Positions 43,563 through 54,962 of a stretch of DNA of 64,000 bases are shown here, piece by piece. The notes under the pieces were generated by a model. The model was not told the DNA's origin and made no database searches. It saw only the letters and a list, made by a program, of their open reading frames with translations. This DNA comes from Taklimakanibacter sp049323275 (GTDB taxonomy: Bacteria; Pseudomonadota; Alphaproteobacteria; Rhizobiales; Aestuariivirgaceae): NCBI GenBank assembly GCA_049323275.1, contig JBMOOM010000047.1, forward strand, positions 30,888-94,887, given 5' to 3'. Numbering within the stretch: the first letter of the stretch is position 1; the number at the start of each line of letters is the position of its first letter. The translations under genes and the position numbers were made by a program.

Positions 43563-44405
43563 TCAGTGAGACATGAGAACCGGCCGGGTCATGTCGTCGA
43601 GAACATGACGGGTGGCGCCGCCGAAGACGAATTCACGCAGGCGGCTGTGGCCATAGGCGCCCATCACGATCAGTCCGGCATCGATCTCCTGGGCGCGCTT
43701 GAGCAACGCCTTGCCGGCGCTCTCGCCGCCGCCTTCCATGGTGCGCGCCTCGGCCTTCACGCCATGGCGCTGCAAGGTCGCGACGATGCGGCGCCCGGGC
43801 TCTTCCGGCGTGACCCGTTCCTCGTTCTTGGGATCGACGCAGACGATATCGACCGCTTGCGCGTCCTTGAGCAGCGGGATCGCGTCGAAGACCGAGCGGG
43901 CGGCTTCGCGCCCGCCATTCCAGCCGACCACGACGCGGCCGAGATCGAGCACATGCTCGTTGCGCCGCGGCAGAACAAGGAGCGGACGACCGGCGCCGAT
44001 GAGCACGCGCTCGATGCAGTCGAGCTCGACGCCCGACACCTCGGCCGGGTCGGTGGCGCTGGCGATGATGATGTCGGCGGACTTGCCGTGGCTGATGATC
44101 TCGTCCGAGATCAGGGGCGAACGGCCCTCGATGGCGATGAACTCGCCCTGCAGCCCGGCTTTCTGCAATGACACTTCGAAGGCGCTCTTCACCTTGGCGA
44201 GATTGTTCTTGAAGAAGGTCTGATGGCCTTCGAACATCTGCGGCACGGCCTCGAAGCCGGTCGATGGATAGATCTGCGCGGCCGGGATCGTATATAGGCC
44301 ACGCACGAAAGCGCCGCCCAGCTTGGCGATCTTGGCGGCGGCGTCATTCAGCGCATCGAGGCGGTTGATTTCATTGAGGGCGACGAGAACGGTCTTGTAA
44401 GACAT
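43563..44405 (-). CDS. Universal stress protein, two-domain type
   Basis: A 280-residue UspA-family protein. The ATG at 44405 is preferred: the GGAGA ribosome binding site is 6 bp before it, whereas an ATG two codons earlier (44411) lies too close. The C-terminal domain has the ATP-binding loop GAYGHSRLREFVFGGATRHV. The N-terminal half (YKTVLVALNEINRLDALNDAAAKIAKLGGAFVRGLY) is a second Usp domain with no clear ATP loop, as in UspE-like proteins. It probably helps survival under starvation or respiratory stress. Confidence 0.9.
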   Translation of the reverse strand: MSYKTVLVALNEINRLDALNDAAAKIAKLGGAFVRGLYTIPAAQIYPSTGFEAVPQMFEGHQTFFKNNLAKVKSAFEVSLQKAGLQGEFIAIEGRSPLISDEIISHGKSADIIIASATDPAEVSGVELDCIERVLIGAGRPLLVLPRRNEHVLDLGRVVVGWNGGREAARSVFDAIPLLKDAQAVDIVCVDPKNEERVTPEEPGRRIVATLQRHGVKAEARTMEGGGESAGKALLKRAQEIDAGLIVMGAYGHSRLREFVFGGATRHVLDDMTRPVLMSH

Positions 44406-44568
44406 CGTCATTCTCCGTGTTGGGCACGATCCATGCGGACATCGCGTCAGGCGCGACAGCGAGCGCGTCCCTAATATATAATCATCGGGATAGGAATTGC
44501 GAGCCCTGACACCGGCTTAGGAAAACCGGGCGCCGGCTCGGGTCAATCGCCGCAAAGCGCCACAGGAG

Positions 44569-45336
44569 CTACGAATTCAGGCGGCCCCAGGTGGCGCAGC
44601 CCAAGATCCGGCCCAGAGGCTTCATCTGCAGCAAAGCGACGCAGCTGGTGCTGTCCTCGGTCATCACGCTGTCCTTGGGCAGCGCCAGGGTCGTCCGCTC
44701 GCCGTGCCACATGCCGACCGGCACGAGCTTGCGCACGACATTCAGATAGATGATGTGCTGGCCGGCATTCTCGCCCTTTTCGATCTCGACCGGGACTTGC
44801 GGCGCGACCGAGACGAACCACAGGCTCGCGGTGGGGGCGGGCGTGTCGAGCGGCGCCTGGTCCACGGTGATCTGGAATTCCGTGTCATTGGCGAATATCG
44901 AGACCGGGACCCACATCGGCGGCGGATTGGCGAGCGAATGCTTGATCGCCGCGAGCACCGCGCTCTTCTGGCTGCCGACCACATGGGCGGCGCCGTCGAT
45001 GATCATCTGCGGCGTGTAGACGTCCATGTCGCCGCGCGCCTTGGCATATTTGTACTGGCGCTTGGAGTTTTCGGGCGAGGCCAGCGTGTCGCGCCAGCCG
45101 CGATAGTCCCAGTAGTCAACATTGTAGGTGAGCGCCACGACGTCTTTCATGGCACGCACTTCCGACATGAAGGCATCGGCGGGCGGACAGGAAGAACAAC
45201 CTTGGCTGGTGAAGAGCTCGACGATGGCCGGACGCGCCGTATCGGCCTTGACGACCCGGCCCACCGCGCCGGTCGCGACCGCACCCGCGGCCAGTCCCAG
45301 CACCTGTCGGCGGGTCAGTTCAATCGCGCTCTGCAT
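44569..45336 (-). CDS. DUF1223 thioredoxin-like secreted protein
   Basis: A 255-residue DUF1223 protein. The ATG at 45336 gives a compact Tat-like signal (LTRRQVLGLAAGAVATGAVG); the longer frame begins with GTG. The mature part starts PAIVELFTSQGCSSCPPADAF, a thioredoxin-fold CxxC near residue 48, then VALTYNVDYWDYRGWRDTLA and YTPQMIIDGAAHVVGS. The family function is not well defined; a periplasmic redox or copper-related role has been suggested for relatives. About 160 bp separates it from the universal stress gene. Confidence 0.88.
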   Translation of the reverse strand: MQSAIELTRRQVLGLAAGAVATGAVGRVVKADTARPAIVELFTSQGCSSCPPADAFMSEVRAMKDVVALTYNVDYWDYRGWRDTLASPENSKRQYKYAKARGDMDVYTPQMIIDGAAHVVGSQKSAVLAAIKHSLANPPPMWVPVSIFANDTEFQITVDQAPLDTPAPTASLWFVSVAPQVPVEIEKGENAGQHIIYLNVVRKLVPVGMWHGERTTLALPKDSVMTEDSTSCVALLQMKPLGRILGCATWGRLNS

Positions 45337-45465
45337 TGGGCCTATATGACGTAAACATGACACCCCTTCGAGTCACGTTCAGGTGAGCCCGCTCACGAGG
45401 GAGTGAGGGCCCCTTTGCGGATTGGCGGCGAAGTGCTGCCACTTCGCCGGGAAATACGCCGGACC

Positions 45466-48174
<2,709 letters not shown>

Positions 48175-48217
48175 GGCTGATCCTTGGTGCAAATTGGTCT
48201 CGGCGGGATTTGCCGAG

Positions 48218-48247
48218 CATATAGGTCCATTTCCATGACAATGCCAA
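48218..48247 (-). promoter_or_regulatory. acnA promoter
   Basis: On the reverse strand TTGGCA (48247-48242) and TATATG (48223-48218) are separated by 18 bp and lie about 44 bp before the acnA ATG. This is a good sigma-70 type promoter by sequence and position. Confidence 0.5.
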
Positions 48248-48302
48248 GGCTGGATGTCACACAAGCGGGCAGGGGGATTTGGTGAAAATGCCCGTCCTTT
48301 TC

Positions 48303-48421
48303 CCTTCTTCCGCGCGTAGCGTGCGAGAAGGCGGCCGATTGGCCGGATGAGGGCTCTTTACCCGACTGAGTCGGGTGCGCCGCAAGGGCACCCTCTCCCA
48401 TTGCTGTGCAACGGGAGAGGG
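48303..48421. repeat. REP-like repeat block in the acnA-ccmA divergent region
   Basis: The 317-bp space between acnA and ccmA has no gene. Besides the acnA promoter it holds three perfect hairpins: CCTTCT/AGAAGG (48303-48308 and 48326-48331), CCCGACT-G-AGTCGGG (48361-48375), and CCCTCTCCC/GGGAGAGGG (48391-48399 and 48413-48421, with an inner TTGC/GCAA stem). The pattern resembles the dispersed repeats seen at 38110-38270. Any ccm promoter must lie within or beyond this block. Confidence 0.6.
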
Positions 48422-48491
48422 GGAATGCTGGCGAGAGCCGGTGTGCGAAGGTGCTTTGCCTCGTGCCTCCCGATGGGTTAAGCGGGGGCCG

Positions 48492-49094
48492 ATGGTCGAA
48501 TTGAAAGCAGACTCGCTCGCCTGCCAGCGCGGCGGCCGGACGGTGTTCACGGACGTGAATTTCACCCTGTCCTCGGGCCAGCTCCTGGAGCTCAGAGGTC
48601 CCAATGGGGCGGGCAAATCCTCGCTCCTGCGGCTGATCGCCGGCCTCGGCGAGGCGGTTTCCGGCCGGATCACGCTCACCGGCGGCAGCGGCGACCTCTC
48701 CATCGGCCAGCAGGCGCATTACGCCGCCCATCAGGAGGCGATCAAATCGCCGCTGACGGTGGCCGAAAATCTCGATTTCTGGGCCGGCTTCCTGGGCGGC
48801 GGCGACAAAGCGGCGGCCCTCGCCGCCTTCGACCTCGAAGCGCTCGCCGATTATCCGGCGGCGCTTCTCTCGGCCGGTCAGAAGCGGCGCCTGTCGCTGG
48901 CGCGGCTGGCGCTGGTGCCCCGCCTCCTGTGGCTCCTCGACGAGCCGACCGTCGGCCTCGACGCCAATTCGCTCGGCCGGCTGACCAGGCTGTTGCGCAG
49001 CCATCTGACCGGCGGCGGGCTGGCGGTGGTGGCGACCCATGCACCGCTCGACCTGACGGCCGACGCGACCCTCGTTCTGGGAAGCAGCCGATGA
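48492..49094 (+). CDS. ccmA: Cytochrome c maturation heme exporter ATPase CcmA
   Basis: A 200-residue ABC ATPase. Walker A is GPNGAGKSS near residue 36, the signature is LSAGQKRRLSLARL (the SAGQ form usual in CcmA), and Walker B is LWLLDEPTVGLD. QQAHYAAHQEAIKSPLTVAENLDFWAGF is the CcmA-type Q-loop region. The ATG at 48492 is used; the longer frame runs into the repeat block. It works with CcmB, CcmC and CcmD to release heme-loaded CcmE for cytochrome c assembly. It overlaps ccmB by 4 bp. Confidence 0.95.
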   Translation: MVELKADSLACQRGGRTVFTDVNFTLSSGQLLELRGPNGAGKSSLLRLIAGLGEAVSGRITLTGGSGDLSIGQQAHYAAHQEAIKSPLTVAENLDFWAGFLGGGDKAAALAAFDLEALADYPAALLSAGQKRRLSLARLALVPRLLWLLDEPTVGLDANSLGRLTRLLRSHLTGGGLAVVATHAPLDLTADATLVLGSSR

Positions 49095-49747
49095 AGCTCA
49101 TCTGGGCGCTGATCCGGCGCGATCTCATGCTGGCGACGCGGCAGGGCGGCGGCGCCGGCACGGCGATCGGCTTTTTCGTCACCGTGATCGTGCTCCTGCC
49201 CCTGGGACTCGGGCCCGACCAGGCGTTGCTGCAGCGCATCGCGCCCGGCGCCCTGTGGATCGCGCTCCTGCTGTCGGTGCTGCTTTCGGCGGAGCGGATA
49301 TTCCAGGCCGATTACGAGGACGGCTCGCTCGATGCGATGGCGCTGGGCGTCGTGCCGCTCGAAATCGTGGCGCTGGCCAAGGCGATGGCGCATTGGCTCA
49401 CCACCTCGCTGCCGCTCGCCGTCGTCGCGCCCCTATTCGGATTCCTGATCAATCTCGATCCCCGGGACATCCTGCCGCTGTGGCTGGCGATGCTGCTGGG
49501 CTCGGCCTTCCTGTCGCTGCTCGCGGCGCTGGGAGCGGCGATCACCGTGGCGCTCCGGCGCGGCGGGCTTCTGGTGTCGCTGCTGATCCTGCCCTTTTAC
49601 GTACCCTGCCTGATTTTCGGGGTGGCGGCGAGCCGGTCCTCCGAGCTCGTCCAGCCGTCGCTCCTGATCCTGCTGGCGCTGGTGCTCGCCAGTTTCGTGC
49701 TGGTGCCGGTCGCCGCCGCTGCGGCGTTGCGCGCCTATCTGAAATGA
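49091..49747 (+). CDS. ccmB: Heme exporter protein CcmB
   Basis: A 218-residue membrane protein with about six helices, starting with the cytosolic MKLIWALIRRDLMLATRQGGG and followed by FFVTVIVLLPLGLGPDQALLQRIAPGALWIALLL, the CcmB hallmark. The ATG at 49091 makes a 4-bp overlap with ccmA; the longer frame is a shadow of ccmA. It is the membrane partner of the CcmA ATPase. ccmC starts 23 bp downstream. Confidence 0.95.
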   Translation: MKLIWALIRRDLMLATRQGGGAGTAIGFFVTVIVLLPLGLGPDQALLQRIAPGALWIALLLSVLLSAERIFQADYEDGSLDAMALGVVPLEIVALAKAMAHWLTTSLPLAVVAPLFGFLINLDPRDILPLWLAMLLGSAFLSLLAALGAAITVALRRGGLLVSLLILPFYVPCLIFGVAASRSSELVQPSLLILLALVLASFVLVPVAAAAALRAYLK

Positions 49748-49770
49748 AGCGGGGTCCCTAAAATAAGATC

Positions 49771-50493
49771 ATGCAGCAATTCGCCAATCCGGCCCGGTTC
49801 CTGAGGCTCGCCGAAACCCTCCTACCTCCCATCTGGGGGGTGATGATCCTCGCTTTCGCGGCCGGGCTTTATATGTCGCTCGTCACCGCGCCGCCCGACT
49901 ATCAGCAGGGCGAGACGGTGCGGATCATGTTCGTGCATGTGCCGGCGGCCTGGATGGCGCTGATGGTCTATACGTCGATGGCGGCGGCGAGCGCCATGGC
50001 GGCGATCTTCCGCCATCCGCTCGCCGACATGGCGGCCAAGGCGGCAGCGCCGATCGGCGCCATGTTCTGCCTTCTGGCCCTTATTACGGGCTCGCTGTGG
50101 GGCAAGCCGATGTGGGGCGCCTGGTGGGTGTGGGATGCGCGCCTCACCTCGATGTTCGTCCTGCTGCTTCTCTATCTGGGCTATATGGCGGTGTGGCAGG
50201 CGATCGAGGATCCGCATCGCGCCGCACTCATCGCCCGCATTGTCGCCATTGCCGGCTTCATCAACGTGCCGATCGTGAAGTTTTCGGTCGACTGGTGGAA
50301 TTCCCTGCATCAAGGCGCATCCGTCTTCCGCATGGGCGGGCCCACCATCGATGCGCGCATGCTGTGGCCGCTGCTCATCATGGCGCTCGCCTACACCCTT
50401 CTTTTCCTCGGGCTGCTCCTCATCGCCATGCGCAGCGAGATCGCCCAGCGCAAATTGCGCCAGCTGCGGCTTGCCGGCATCGAGGGGCGCTGA
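49771..50493 (+). CDS. ccmC: Heme handling protein CcmC
   Basis: A 240-residue membrane protein with about six helices. The tryptophan-rich heme-handling motif WGAWWVWDARLTSMFVL lies between helices 3 and 4, and conserved histidines occur in FVHVPAAW and WWNSLHQGAS. CcmC delivers heme to the chaperone CcmE. Its stop overlaps the ccmD ATG by one base (TGATG). Confidence 0.96.
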   Translation: MQQFANPARFLRLAETLLPPIWGVMILAFAAGLYMSLVTAPPDYQQGETVRIMFVHVPAAWMALMVYTSMAAASAMAAIFRHPLADMAAKAAAPIGAMFCLLALITGSLWGKPMWGAWWVWDARLTSMFVLLLLYLGYMAVWQAIEDPHRAALIARIVAIAGFINVPIVKFSVDWWNSLHQGASVFRMGGPTIDARMLWPLLIMALAYTLLFLGLLLIAMRSEIAQRKLRQLRLAGIEGR

Positions 50494-50651
50494 TGGACTG
50501 GAACGCCGCCCATATCTCCTTCGTGATCGCTGCTTACGCCGTGAGCTTCGCCGGGCTCGCTTTCCTGATGGTCTTCATCCTGCTGCGCGACCGGAAACTG
50601 AAACGGCAGATCGCCGCCCTCGACCGTGGCAAGGATCGCCGGGATGGCTGA
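50493..50651 (+). CDS. ccmD: Heme exporter protein CcmD
   Basis: A 52-residue single-helix membrane protein (HISFVIAAYAVSFAGLAFLMVFILLRDRKLKRQIAAL), with the positively charged cytosolic tail typical of CcmD. It assists release of heme-CcmE from the CcmABC complex. It starts inside the ccmC stop and overlaps the thioredoxin-like ccmG gene by 8 bp. It is too short for many gene callers but is certain from position and composition. Confidence 0.92.
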   Translation: MDWNAAHISFVIAAYAVSFAGLAFLMVFILLRDRKLKRQIAALDRGKDRRDG

Positions 50652-51219
50652 TACCGATCCGCCGCGCAAGGGGCGCGCCTGGCTCACGCTTCTGCCGGTC
50701 GCCCTCTTCGCGCTCCTGGCGGTCCTCTTCTATCGCGGGCTGTCGGGAAATCCGGCCGATGTGCCGTCGGTGCTCATCAACAAGCCGGTGCCGGTTTTCA
50801 CCCTCTCCCCCATCGAAGGACTCGATCTGCCCGGCCTCACCAGCGACGACCTCAAAAAGGGCGAGGTCACGCTCGTCAATGTCTGGGCATCCTGGTGCGT
50901 GCCGTGCCGCGAGGAGCACCCCATGCTCATGGAGTTGGCGAGGCGCGGCGATCTCCGCATCGTCGGCATCAATTACAAGGACGATCCGGAGAATGCCCGC
51001 CGTTTCCTGGTGACGCTGGGCATTCCCTTTGCGGCGATCGGCGCCGATCCCAATGGCCGGGCGGCGGTCGACTGGGGTGTCTATGGCGTGCCGGAGAGCT
51101 TCCTCGTCGACGGCCAGGGCACCATCCGCCTGAAATGGATCGGGCCCCTCACCCGAGAAGCCCTGACAAATCAAATCATTCCAAAGATCGAAGAGATCAG
51201 GCGCGGCGGCGGTTCTTGA
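50644..51219 (+). CDS. ccmG: Thiol:disulfide interchange protein CcmG/DsbE
   Basis: A 191-residue membrane-anchored periplasmic thioredoxin. The ATG at 50644 is used (the longer frame starts with GTG). An N-terminal anchor helix (AWLTLLPVALFALLAVLFYRGL) precedes the active site VNVWASWCVPCREEHP, and GVYGVPESFLVDGQG carries the cis-proline. It keeps apocytochrome c cysteines reduced for heme attachment. It is the last gene of this ccm operon; ccmE, ccmF and ccmH are not in the window, as is usual for rhizobia-like genomes. Its 3' end overlaps the convergent marR gene by 23 bp. Confidence 0.95.
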   Translation: MADTDPPRKGRAWLTLLPVALFALLAVLFYRGLSGNPADVPSVLINKPVPVFTLSPIEGLDLPGLTSDDLKKGEVTLVNVWASWCVPCREEHPMLMELARRGDLRIVGINYKDDPENARRFLVTLGIPFAAIGADPNGRAAVDWGVYGVPESFLVDGQGTIRLKWIGPLTREALTNQIIPKIEEIRRGGGS

Positions 51220-51697
51220 TCTTGAGAGCGGGCTTGGCGTCGCTCTCTTCCTCGACGCGGTCCATCTCGGCGGCGAGCAGGCTCAATGCCTCGGTGAAGG
51301 ATTTGCGATGGCTCACCGGCACCGCGGCCAGAACCTGCTTGTCGACCTCATCGGCGCCAGGCTGCGCCAGCTTCAGCATGCGCTTGCCGGCGGAGGTGAT
51401 GCGCACCGAATTGGTGCGGCCGTCATCCTTGGTGCGGCGGCGCTGCAGATAGCCCTGCGCCAGGAGGCGGGCCACGAGATCGGCCAATGTCGACCGGTCG
51501 ATGCCGGTCATCTTCACCAGAGCCGTCTGGCTGACGCCTTCATTCTGATCGACGGCGATGAGAACGGTGAACTGGCGCTGTGTGAGGCCGGCCTTACCGA
51601 CCTCACCTTGATAGACATAGGCGGCATACTGAGCCGCTCTCTTCAAAAGATGATATGGCGAGCGTGAAAGCTGCTTCACGTCTTTGTTGCCTGTCAT
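51197..51697 (-). CDS. MarR-family transcriptional regulator
   Basis: A 166-residue winged-helix regulator. The core is FTVLIAVDQNEGVSQTALVKMTGIDRSTLADLVARLLAQGYLQRRRTKDDGRTNSVRITSAGKRML (about residues 43-110), including the DNA-recognition helix and the wing DDGRTNSVRIT. A lysine/arginine-rich C-terminus follows. The ligand and targets are unknown. It is convergent with ccmG with overlapping 3' ends; upstream lies a 376-bp gap, which presumably contains its promoter. Confidence 0.93.
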   Translation of the reverse strand: MTGNKDVKQLSRSPYHLLKRAAQYAAYVYQGEVGKAGLTQRQFTVLIAVDQNEGVSQTALVKMTGIDRSTLADLVARLLAQGYLQRRRTKDDGRTNSVRITSAGKRMLKLAQPGADEVDKQVLAAVPVSHRKSFTEALSLLAAEMDRVEEESDAKPALKIKNRRRA

Positions 51698-52073
51698 CGA
51701 CCCCTACTCCTGCCGCGCCACGAGCCGCCAGCCCCGCCACGCGTTTAACTTTGATGCCTCACTCCGGATGGTGTTGCTCCGCTTTCTCGCCCCGAAAATG
51801 CGAGAGCTTATCGTTGCCGTCACCCGAAGCCATTTGTCCTAGCGCCTCGCAACGGCGACGGCAAGAGGATAAAGCAAAGCGCTCTTGTGCAATTGCGAGA
51901 AACATTTTTGTGATGGTCGGATGGCCGCATCGTCAGCATACGGAGCGGTCTTCGGAGCATAGAACATTCTCTTGGAATCGTACCGGCGATCTATCTCTAT
52001 GTTCTGCGCATTGGATTATCCGAAAACCGCGTCACGCTCGTCGGTCCCATGCGCCAAATTGTGACAAGGAGAG
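51698..52073. other. 376-bp intergenic region with a REP-like remnant
   Basis: I see no gene here. A 141-codon + frame crossing it has serine/arginine-rich shadow composition and no ribosome binding site. The only structure I recognise is at 51969-52054 (listed separately). The marR promoter should lie near 51700-51800 but no clear boxes stand out. Confidence 0.6.
51969..52054. repeat. REP-like repeat remnant
   Basis: The stretch from TCTCTTGGAATCG to CCCATGCGC includes GCGCAT (52006-52011) and ATGCGC (52049-52054) as inverted ends and an internal GATTATCCGAAAACCG segment. That internal segment is very like the dispersed palindromes of Hyphomicrobiales (judged from memory). Confidence 0.45.
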
Positions 52074-52628
52074 TTACTGAGGCGACTTCGGGTCGTCCTG
52101 GATCATGTGTTTGGTCATCATTGGCGCCTGGGACAGGGCGAAGACCAGGGTGATCGGCAGAAGGGCGACCTTGAAGTTCACCCACGTGTCGGTCGTGACC
52201 ATGCGCCACACCACTTCGTTGACGATGGCGACGATGATGAAGAAAATTCCCCAGCGTATGGTGAGCGCGCGCCAGCCTTGCTCGGTCATCTTGATGGCTT
52301 CGCCCATGACATATTTGAGGAATGTCTGCCCAAAGAACAAACCACCGAGCAGAATGACCCCGAACAAGGCGTTGATCAAAGTGACCTTCACTTTGATAAA
52401 AGTCTCGTCATGCAGCCACAGTGTGAGCACGCCGAAAACAGCGACGAAACCGGCGCTGATCAGCGGCATGACGGCGAGCTTGCGGGTGAGGAGCCAGGAC
52501 AGCAGCAAGGCGACCGCCGTCGCCGCCATGAAGATGCCAGTGGCCCAGAATATGCCGGCGAGCCAGTTGGACAGGAAGAAGGCCACCAGCGGGCCGGCCT
52601 CGATGAGGATTTTGACCAGAGGGTTCAT
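52074..52628 (-). CDS. yciB: Inner membrane-spanning protein YciB (septation protein A family)
   Basis: A 184-residue integral membrane protein with about five helices, starting MNPLVKILIEAGPLVAFFLSNWLAGIFWATGIFM, the family signature. Also present are ALFGVILLGGLFFGQTFLKYVMGEAIKMTEQGWRALTIRWGIFFI and NEVVWR. In E. coli YciB takes part in envelope integrity and cell-wall synthesis machinery. It overlaps ftsY by 4 bp and is the last gene of the reverse operon dapF - mtaB - ftsY - yciB. Confidence 0.95.
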   Translation of the reverse strand: MNPLVKILIEAGPLVAFFLSNWLAGIFWATGIFMAATAVALLLSWLLTRKLAVMPLISAGFVAVFGVLTLWLHDETFIKVKVTLINALFGVILLGGLFFGQTFLKYVMGEAIKMTEQGWRALTIRWGIFFIIVAIVNEVVWRMVTTDTWVNFKVALLPITLVFALSQAPMMTKHMIQDDPKSPQ

Positions 52629-53701
52629 TCAGCGAGACCTGCTATCGCGCGCGAGAAGGCATCGGCGTCGAAGGGCTGCAGATCCTCGATCTGCTCGCCG
52701 ACACCGATGGCATGGATGGGAAGCTTGAAACGCTCGGCGATGGCGACCAGGATACCGCCGCGCGCGGTGCCGTCGAGCTTGGTCATGATGAGGCCGGTGA
52801 CGCCCGCGACCTTGGTGAAGGCGTCGGCCTGTGACACGGCATTCTGACCAGTAGTGGCGTCGAGCACCAGCAACACAGCATGTGGTGCCGTTTCGTCCTG
52901 TTTCTTGACGACGCGCACCACCTTGTCGAGCTCGGCCATCAGATTGGCCTTGTTCTGGAGGCGCCCGGCGGTGTCGATGAAGAGAATGTCGGCGCCGTCT
53001 TCCCTGGCCTCCTTCATGGCATCGAAAGCGAGGCCGGCGGCGTCGGCGCCGGTCGGGCGCGAGATCACCTTGGCGCCGATGCGCTTGCCCCATACGGTGA
53101 GCTGCTCGATGGCGGCGGCGCGGAACGTGTCGCAGGCCGCCAGCACCACCGAATGACCCTCGCGCGCCGCGATGGCGCCGAGCTTGCCGATGGTGGTCGT
53201 CTTGCCGGCGCCATTGACGCCGACGACGAGGACGACGAAGGGCTTCCGGGTGCCGAAATTGAACGGAACCTCGACCGGCTTCAGCACCTTCGCCACTTCG
53301 CCGGCGAGAATGGCCTTCACTTCCTCGGGCTCGATCTCCTTGTCATAGCGCCCGGCCGAGACCGCCTTGATGATGCGTCCGGTCGTCTCGACGCCGAGAT
53401 CGGCCTGGATCAGCGCGTCCTCGAGCTCCTCGAGCGTCGCCTCGTCGAGCTTGCGCTTGGTGAAGATGGCGCTGATCGAGCCGGTGAGCGAGCGGGACGA
53501 CTTCGACAGGCCGTCCCTGAGGCGGCCGAACCAGCCGCCGCGCGGTTGCGGCGGCGGCACAGGATCAGTGGAGAGCGCTGCGTCGGGCTCGGGCAATGGT
53601 TCCGGCTCTGGAACAAGGGCGGCCGGTGCTTCCGCCTGCTGCGTCACATCGTCGGCGCGATCCGCGCCACGGCCGAAGAGTTTTTTGAAGAAGCCACTCA
53701 T
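52625..53701 (-). CDS. ftsY: Signal recognition particle receptor FtsY
   Basis: A 358-residue SRP receptor GTPase. A short N-terminal amphipathic start (MSGFFKKLFGRG) and a Pro/Glu-rich stretch replace the long acidic A domain of E. coli FtsY. The NG domain follows from about 75: G1 GVNGAGKTTTIGKLG, DTFRAAAIEQL, G3 DTAGRLQNKANLM, G4 TKLDGTARGG. It targets ribosome-nascent chain complexes to the translocon together with Ffh, encoded at 59767. It overlaps both neighbours by 4 bp. Confidence 0.97.
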   Translation of the reverse strand: MSGFFKKLFGRGADRADDVTQQAEAPAALVPEPEPLPEPDAALSTDPVPPPQPRGGWFGRLRDGLSKSSRSLTGSISAIFTKRKLDEATLEELEDALIQADLGVETTGRIIKAVSAGRYDKEIEPEEVKAILAGEVAKVLKPVEVPFNFGTRKPFVVLVVGVNGAGKTTTIGKLGAIAAREGHSVVLAACDTFRAAAIEQLTVWGKRIGAKVISRPTGADAAGLAFDAMKEAREDGADILFIDTAGRLQNKANLMAELDKVVRVVKKQDETAPHAVLLVLDATTGQNAVSQADAFTKVAGVTGLIMTKLDGTARGGILVAIAERFKLPIHAIGVGEQIEDLQPFDADAFSRAIAGLAE

Positions 53702-54960
53702 GCGGCGAGGCTCGCCTCGAGATGGTCGGCGCCGCGCCCCGTCACCATGGCGCGCACGATGGCGCCGGCATTCATGCGCTGCACAAATTTGACGGCGGCG
53801 AAATGTTCGGTGCGCCCGGTGCTTTCGGTCTCGATCAGGATCGAGCGCGAGGCACCCACCTGCTGGCCGAGAAACGCGTCGAGCCGTTCCTTGCCCTTTT
53901 CACGCAGGCGCCTGGCGCGTTCCTGAACGAGGGGCTTCGCCAGCTGCGGCATGCGCGCCGCCGGCGTTCCCGGACGCGGCGAAAAGGGGAAGACATGCAG
54001 ATAGGTGAGACCACATTCCTCGACGATGTTCAGCGAATTCTCGAACATCGCCTCGGTCTCGGTGGGGAAGCCGGCGATGATGTCGGCGCCGAAGACGATG
54101 TCGGGACGCAGCTTGCGCATCTCGGCGCAGAAGGCGATCGAGTGATCGCGCAGATGCCGGCGCTTCATGCGCTTGAGGATCATGTCGTCACCGGCCTGGA
54201 GCGAGAGATGGAGATGCGGCATCAGCCGTTCCTCCTCGGCGATCGCCCGCATGAGATCGGGATCCGCTTCGATCGAATCGATCGAGGAGAGACGCAGGCG
54301 CTTCAGCTCCGGCACCGCCTTGAGGATGCGGCGCACCAGATTGCCGAGGCGCGGCGTTCCCGGCAGGTCGGCGCCCCAGGAGGTGATGTCGACGCCCGAC
54401 AGCACGATCTCAGAATAGCCATTGGCGACGAGACGGCGGATCTGCTCGACCGCTTCGCCGGCGGCCACCGAGCGCGAATTGCCGCGCCCGAAGGGGATGA
54501 TGCAGAAAGTGCAGCGATGGTCGCAGCCATTCTGGATCTGCACGAAAGCGCGGGTCCGCTCGGAGAAGCCCTCGATCATGTGGAGCGCCGTCTCACGCAC
54601 CGCCATGATGTCGTTCACCTTGACGCGTTCCTCGGCCGCCAGGCCGAAATCGGCGATGCGGTAGTTGCGGGCGTCGAGCTTTTCCTGATTGCCGAGCACC
54701 AGATCGACCTCCGGCATCTCGGAGAACATCTCAGGCGTCGTCTGGGCGGCGCAGCCGGTGACGATGATGCGCGCCTGCGGATTGTCCTTGCGGGCGCGGC
54801 GGATGGCCTGGCGCGCCTGGCGCGTCGCCTCGGCCGTCACCGCGCAGGTGTTGAAGATGACCGCGTTTTGGAGGCCGGCCTTCTCGGCCTCATGGCGCAT
54901 CACTTCCGATTCATAGGCGTTGAGGCGACAGCCAAAGGTGACGATGTCCGGCTTCGACAT
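53698..54960 (-). CDS. mtaB: tRNA t6A37 methylthiotransferase MtaB
   Basis: A 420-residue radical-SAM methylthiotransferase that converts t6A37 to ms2t6A37 in tRNA. The ATG at 54960 is preferred; the longer frame begins with GTG two codons earlier, overlapping the dapF stop. The N-terminal cluster cysteines are in VTFGCRLNAYES, FNTCAVTAEA and VTGCAAQ. The radical-SAM triad is NGCDHRCTFCIIPFGRG. A TRAM domain ends the protein. It lies between dapF and ftsY, a common alphaproteobacterial order. Confidence 0.95.
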   Translation of the reverse strand: MSKPDIVTFGCRLNAYESEVMRHEAEKAGLQNAVIFNTCAVTAEATRQARQAIRRARKDNPQARIIVTGCAAQTTPEMFSEMPEVDLVLGNQEKLDARNYRIADFGLAAEERVKVNDIMAVRETALHMIEGFSERTRAFVQIQNGCDHRCTFCIIPFGRGNSRSVAAGEAVEQIRRLVANGYSEIVLSGVDITSWGADLPGTPRLGNLVRRILKAVPELKRLRLSSIDSIEADPDLMRAIAEEERLMPHLHLSLQAGDDMILKRMKRRHLRDHSIAFCAEMRKLRPDIVFGADIIAGFPTETEAMFENSLNIVEECGLTYLHVFPFSPRPGTPAARMPQLAKPLVQERARRLREKGKERLDAFLGQQVGASRSILIETESTGRTEHFAAVKFVQRMNAGAIVRAMVTGRGADHLEASLAA

Positions 54961-54962
54961 GA

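Noticed and set aside
51655..52080. 141-codon + frame between marR and yciB
   Set aside because: Ser/Arg/Pro-rich composition, overlaps the marR 5' end, no ribosome binding site, no family character.
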